Part shown: positions 13,456 through 15,124 of the stretch, piece by piece
How the letters are laid out: every line of letters begins with the position of its first letter
How positions within the stretch are numbered: position 1 is the first letter of the stretch
Origin: RGIG2707 sp045600065
GTDB lineage: Bacteria; Bacillota; Clostridia; Peptostreptococcales; Anaerovoracaceae
Assembly (NCBI GenBank): GCA_045600065.1
Contig: JAZRXE010000016.1
Coordinates: forward strand, 1 to 15,124
Length of the DNA: 15,124 nt
Direction: 5' to 3'
Notes under the pieces: model-generated
Seen by the model: only the letters and a program-made list of their open reading frames with translations
Databases searched by the model: none
What the model was told of the DNA's origin: nothing
Position numbers and translations under genes: made by a program

Positions 13456-14664
13456 ATGAAGACAGCTTATGCAGCATTCCAGGCCGAACTTGATGCTATC
13501 AAGGAAGCCGGCACCTGGAGAAATGAAAGAATCATCACCACCGACCAGAAGGCAGTCATCGACACCACCGAAAAGGCATCCGTGCTGAACATGTGCGCCA
13601 ACAACTACCTCGGTCTTTCCAACAACCCCGATCTGATCGCAGCAGCTAAGGCTTCCTACGACAAGTGGGGATTCGGACTTTCCTCCGTACGCTTCATCTG
13701 CGGAACCCAGGAAATCCACAAGGAACTCGAAGCTCGCATCGCCAAGTTCGTAGGAACCGAAGATGCTATCCTGTACAGCTCCTGCTTCGATGCCAACGGC
13801 GGTCTGTTTGAGACCCTGCTGGGCAAGGAAGACGCCATCATCTCCGATGAGCTGAACCATGCATCCATCATCGACGGCGTTCGTCTGTGCAAGGCTATGA
13901 GATATCGTTATAAGAACAACGATATGGAAGATCTGGAAGCTCAGCTGAAGGCTGCTAAGGAAGCCGGCGCAAAGAAGATGCTGATCGCTACCGACGGCGT
14001 TTTCTCCATGGACGGTTACATTGCAAACCTGGCAGGCATCTGCGATCTGGCAGACAAGTATGACGCTCTGGTAATGGTTGACGATTCCCACGCAGTAGGC
14101 TTCATGGGCGAACACGGCCGTGGAACTGCTGAAGACTGCGGAGTAATGGGCAGAGTCGACATCATCACCGGTACCTTCGGTAAGGCTCTGGGCGGAGCTT
14201 CCGGCGGCTACACTGCTGCTCGCAAGGAAGTTGTTACCCTGCTGCGTCAGAAGAGCAGACCCTATCTGTTCTCCAACACCCTGGCTCCCGCAATCTGCGC
14301 TGCCACCATCAAGACCATCGATCTGCTGGAAGCTGATACCTCCCTGCGCGACAAGGTCCACGAAAACGCCAACTACTTCAGAGCCGGAATGGAAAAGCTT
14401 GGCTTCGACCTGCTCGAAGGACATCACCCCATCATCGCTGTTATGCTCTACGATCCCAAGGTCGCTGCAGAGTTTGCTAACAGAATGATGACCAAGGGCG
14501 TTTATGTAGTACCCTTCTGCTATCCTGTAGTACCCAAGGGCAAGGACAGGATCCGTACTCAGATCTCCGCCGGCCATAGCAAGGCAGATCTGGATCGCGC
14601 TATCAAGGCATTCGGCGAAGTCAAGGCTGAGATGGAAGCTGACGGCTACAAGGTCGGAAAGTAA
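13456..14664 (+). CDS. kbl: Glycine C-acetyltransferase (2-amino-3-ketobutyrate CoA ligase)
   Basis: Cleaves 2-amino-3-ketobutyrate with coenzyme A to glycine and acetyl-CoA, completing the pathway begun by the neighbouring threonine dehydrogenase; the instability of the intermediate explains the linkage. The 402 residues fit the alpha-oxoamine synthase family (E. coli Kbl 398). Visible motifs are NNYLGLSNNP (49-58), the DELNHASIIDG substrate and cofactor region (131-141), the acidic VDDSHAVGFMG (208-218, Asp contacts the pyridoxal ring nitrogen) and TGTFGKALGGASGGY (238-252), with Lys243 as the pyridoxal phosphate Schiff-base lysine. A good AAGAGGT site precedes the ATG. It shares the strong codon bias of tdh. 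No terminator is evident before the acyl carrier protein gene, which has its own promoter. Confidence 0.97.
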   Translation: MKTAYAAFQAELDAIKEAGTWRNERIITTDQKAVIDTTEKASVLNMCANNYLGLSNNPDLIAAAKASYDKWGFGLSSVRFICGTQEIHKELEARIAKFVGTEDAILYSSCFDANGGLFETLLGKEDAIISDELNHASIIDGVRLCKAMRYRYKNNDMEDLEAQLKAAKEAGAKKMLIATDGVFSMDGYIANLAGICDLADKYDALVMVDDSHAVGFMGEHGRGTAEDCGVMGRVDIITGTFGKALGGASGGYTAARKEVVTLLRQKSRPYLFSNTLAPAICAATIKTIDLLEADTSLRDKVHENANYFRAGMEKLGFDLLEGHHPIIAVMLYDPKVAAEFANRMMTKGVYVVPFCYPVVPKGKDRIRTQISAGHSKADLDRAIKAFGEVKAEMEADGYKVGK

Positions 14665-14688
14665 TCTTACCGATTTTGCAAAAAACAC

Positions 14689-14717
14689 TTGCAGTTCTAC
14701 ATGGGCGTATTTATAAT
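14689..14717 (+). promoter_or_regulatory. Promoter of the acyl carrier protein gene
   Basis: TTGCAG (14689-14694), a 17-base spacer and a perfect TATAAT (14712-14717). Transcription would start near 14724, with a GGAGGA site before the ATG at 14765. Confidence 0.75.
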
Positions 14718-14764
14718 CATGTGGTACGAATTGCATTTGATACAATCCTAAATGGAGGAACAGC

Positions 14765-14992
14765 ATGGTATTTGAAAAGATTCAGAGCATCATTGCAGAG
14801 CAGCTCGGCGTTGACGTTGATGACATATCGATGGAAACCAGCCTTATAAAGGATCTGGAAGCCGATTCTCTGGATGCTGTTGAAATCATCATGAGCATCG
14901 AGGATGAATTCGGTATCGAGATCCCCGATGAAGAAGCTGATCAGTTCAAGCTTGTCGGCCACATTGTAAAATACGTAGAAGACCATATCTAA
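14765..14992 (+). CDS. acpP: Acyl carrier protein
   Basis: A 75-residue acidic four-helix protein that carries acyl intermediates on a phosphopantetheine arm during fatty acid synthesis. The attachment site is Ser35 in the motif EADSLDAVE (32-40). Helix I (FEKIQSIIAEQLGV) and the C-terminal helix (LVGHIVKYVEDHI) match the family, as does the length. GGAGGA precedes the ATG by a few bases. Its own promoter and terminator make it a single-gene unit. Other fatty acid synthesis genes, which often adjoin acpP, are not on the left side; the right side beyond 15124 is unseen. A carrier for another pathway is possible but less likely given the standard features. Confidence 0.93.
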   Translation: MVFEKIQSIIAEQLGVDVDDISMETSLIKDLEADSLDAVEIIMSIEDEFGIEIPDEEADQFKLVGHIVKYVEDHI

Positions 14993-15013
14993 TTGCAATA
15001 TTTTACAGACCTG

Positions 15014-15061
15014 AAAGGGGCTGTCGCATTAGAGTAAAATCTGATGCGTGCAGCCCTTTTT
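15014..15061 (+). terminator. Terminator after acpP
   Basis: A long hairpin: GGGCTG (15018-15023) pairs with CAGCCC (15051-15056), and inner arms CGCAT and ATGCG plus AGA and TCT extend the stem around a short A-rich loop, with two small interruptions. A run of T follows at 15057-15061. Bases 15062-15124 hold nothing I can identify. Confidence 0.85.
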
Positions 15062-15124
15062 CTTGTGTCCCTGATTTAATCATGGTTTTCGGGCATTCTA
15101 CCTAGAGGGGACAATCCTGTTTTC

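Noticed and set aside
12305..13477. A 390-codon minus-strand frame opposite tdh
   Set aside because: Antisense shadow of a highly biased gene; no ribosome-binding site or recognisable domain.
13453..14766. A 437-codon open frame on the minus strand opposite kbl
   Set aside because: It is an antisense shadow caused by the strong codon bias of kbl; its translation has no family features, and the opposite strand is an unmistakable enzyme.
15014..15061. The end of an insertion sequence (GGGGCTGTCGCATTAG resembles some element termini)
   Set aside because: The hairpin with a T run directly after acpP is fully explained as a terminator, and no transposase or target duplication is visible before the window ends.

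Overview
The window reads as ordinary chromosomal DNA of an anaerobic, low-to-mid-GC Firmicute, most likely a member of the Clostridia. Evidence for this: groESL sits behind a textbook CIRCE operator; there is a 55-residue 2[4Fe-4S] ferredoxin; one gene carries an Asp23/Gls24-like domain, a Firmicutes hallmark; Shine-Dalgarno sites are strong AGGAGG types; and an ECF sigma factor is paired with a DUF4349 membrane protein. The tdh-kbl operon, with its marked codon bias, fits an amino-acid (threonine/glycine) fermenter. A narrower placement, for example the Anaerovoracaceae/Family XIII group, is only a guess. No tRNA, rRNA, CRISPR array, transposase or phage gene is visible.

Layout. (1) 44-2270: a multi-spanning transporter (minus) is divergent from a LysR regulator (plus). 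They share a compact control region with overlapping promoters and a T-N11-A LysR box. (2) 2300-3763: a small membrane protein and prmA (ribosomal protein L11 methyltransferase) follow lysR on the plus strand and end at a probably bidirectional terminator. (3) 3894-6366: a minus-strand block of ECF sigma factor, DUF4349 membrane protein (4-nt overlap, candidate anti-sigma factor), a terminator, and a six-helix membrane protein whose ribosome-binding site lies inside that terminator. The sigma gene has an ECF-type promoter in front of it, suggesting autoregulation. (4) 6367-6670: a non-coding stretch with a GC-rich inverted repeat and an orphan plus-strand terminator. (5) 6671-8784: groES-groEL (minus) with a consensus promoter, CIRCE and a terminator. 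(6) 8946-10026: an AT-richer small ORF of doubtful status, then a minus-strand P-loop NTPase fused to an Asp23/Gls24-like domain, the least conventional protein here. (7) 10033-10313: a monocistronic ferredoxin with its own promoter and terminator. (8) 10408-12276: an ABC-F ATPase that may be made from a nearly leaderless message. (9) 12310-14664: tdh-kbl, converting threonine via 2-amino-3-ketobutyrate to glycine and acetyl-CoA. (10) 14689-15061: acyl carrier protein with its own promoter and terminator.

Most genes are housekeeping or stress-related. The candidates for something less described are the P-loop/Asp23 fusion, the ECF/DUF4349 module with its predicted self-regulated promoter, and the terminator that overlaps the translation start of the six-helix protein. 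All functional calls come from reading the sequence; no database search was run.
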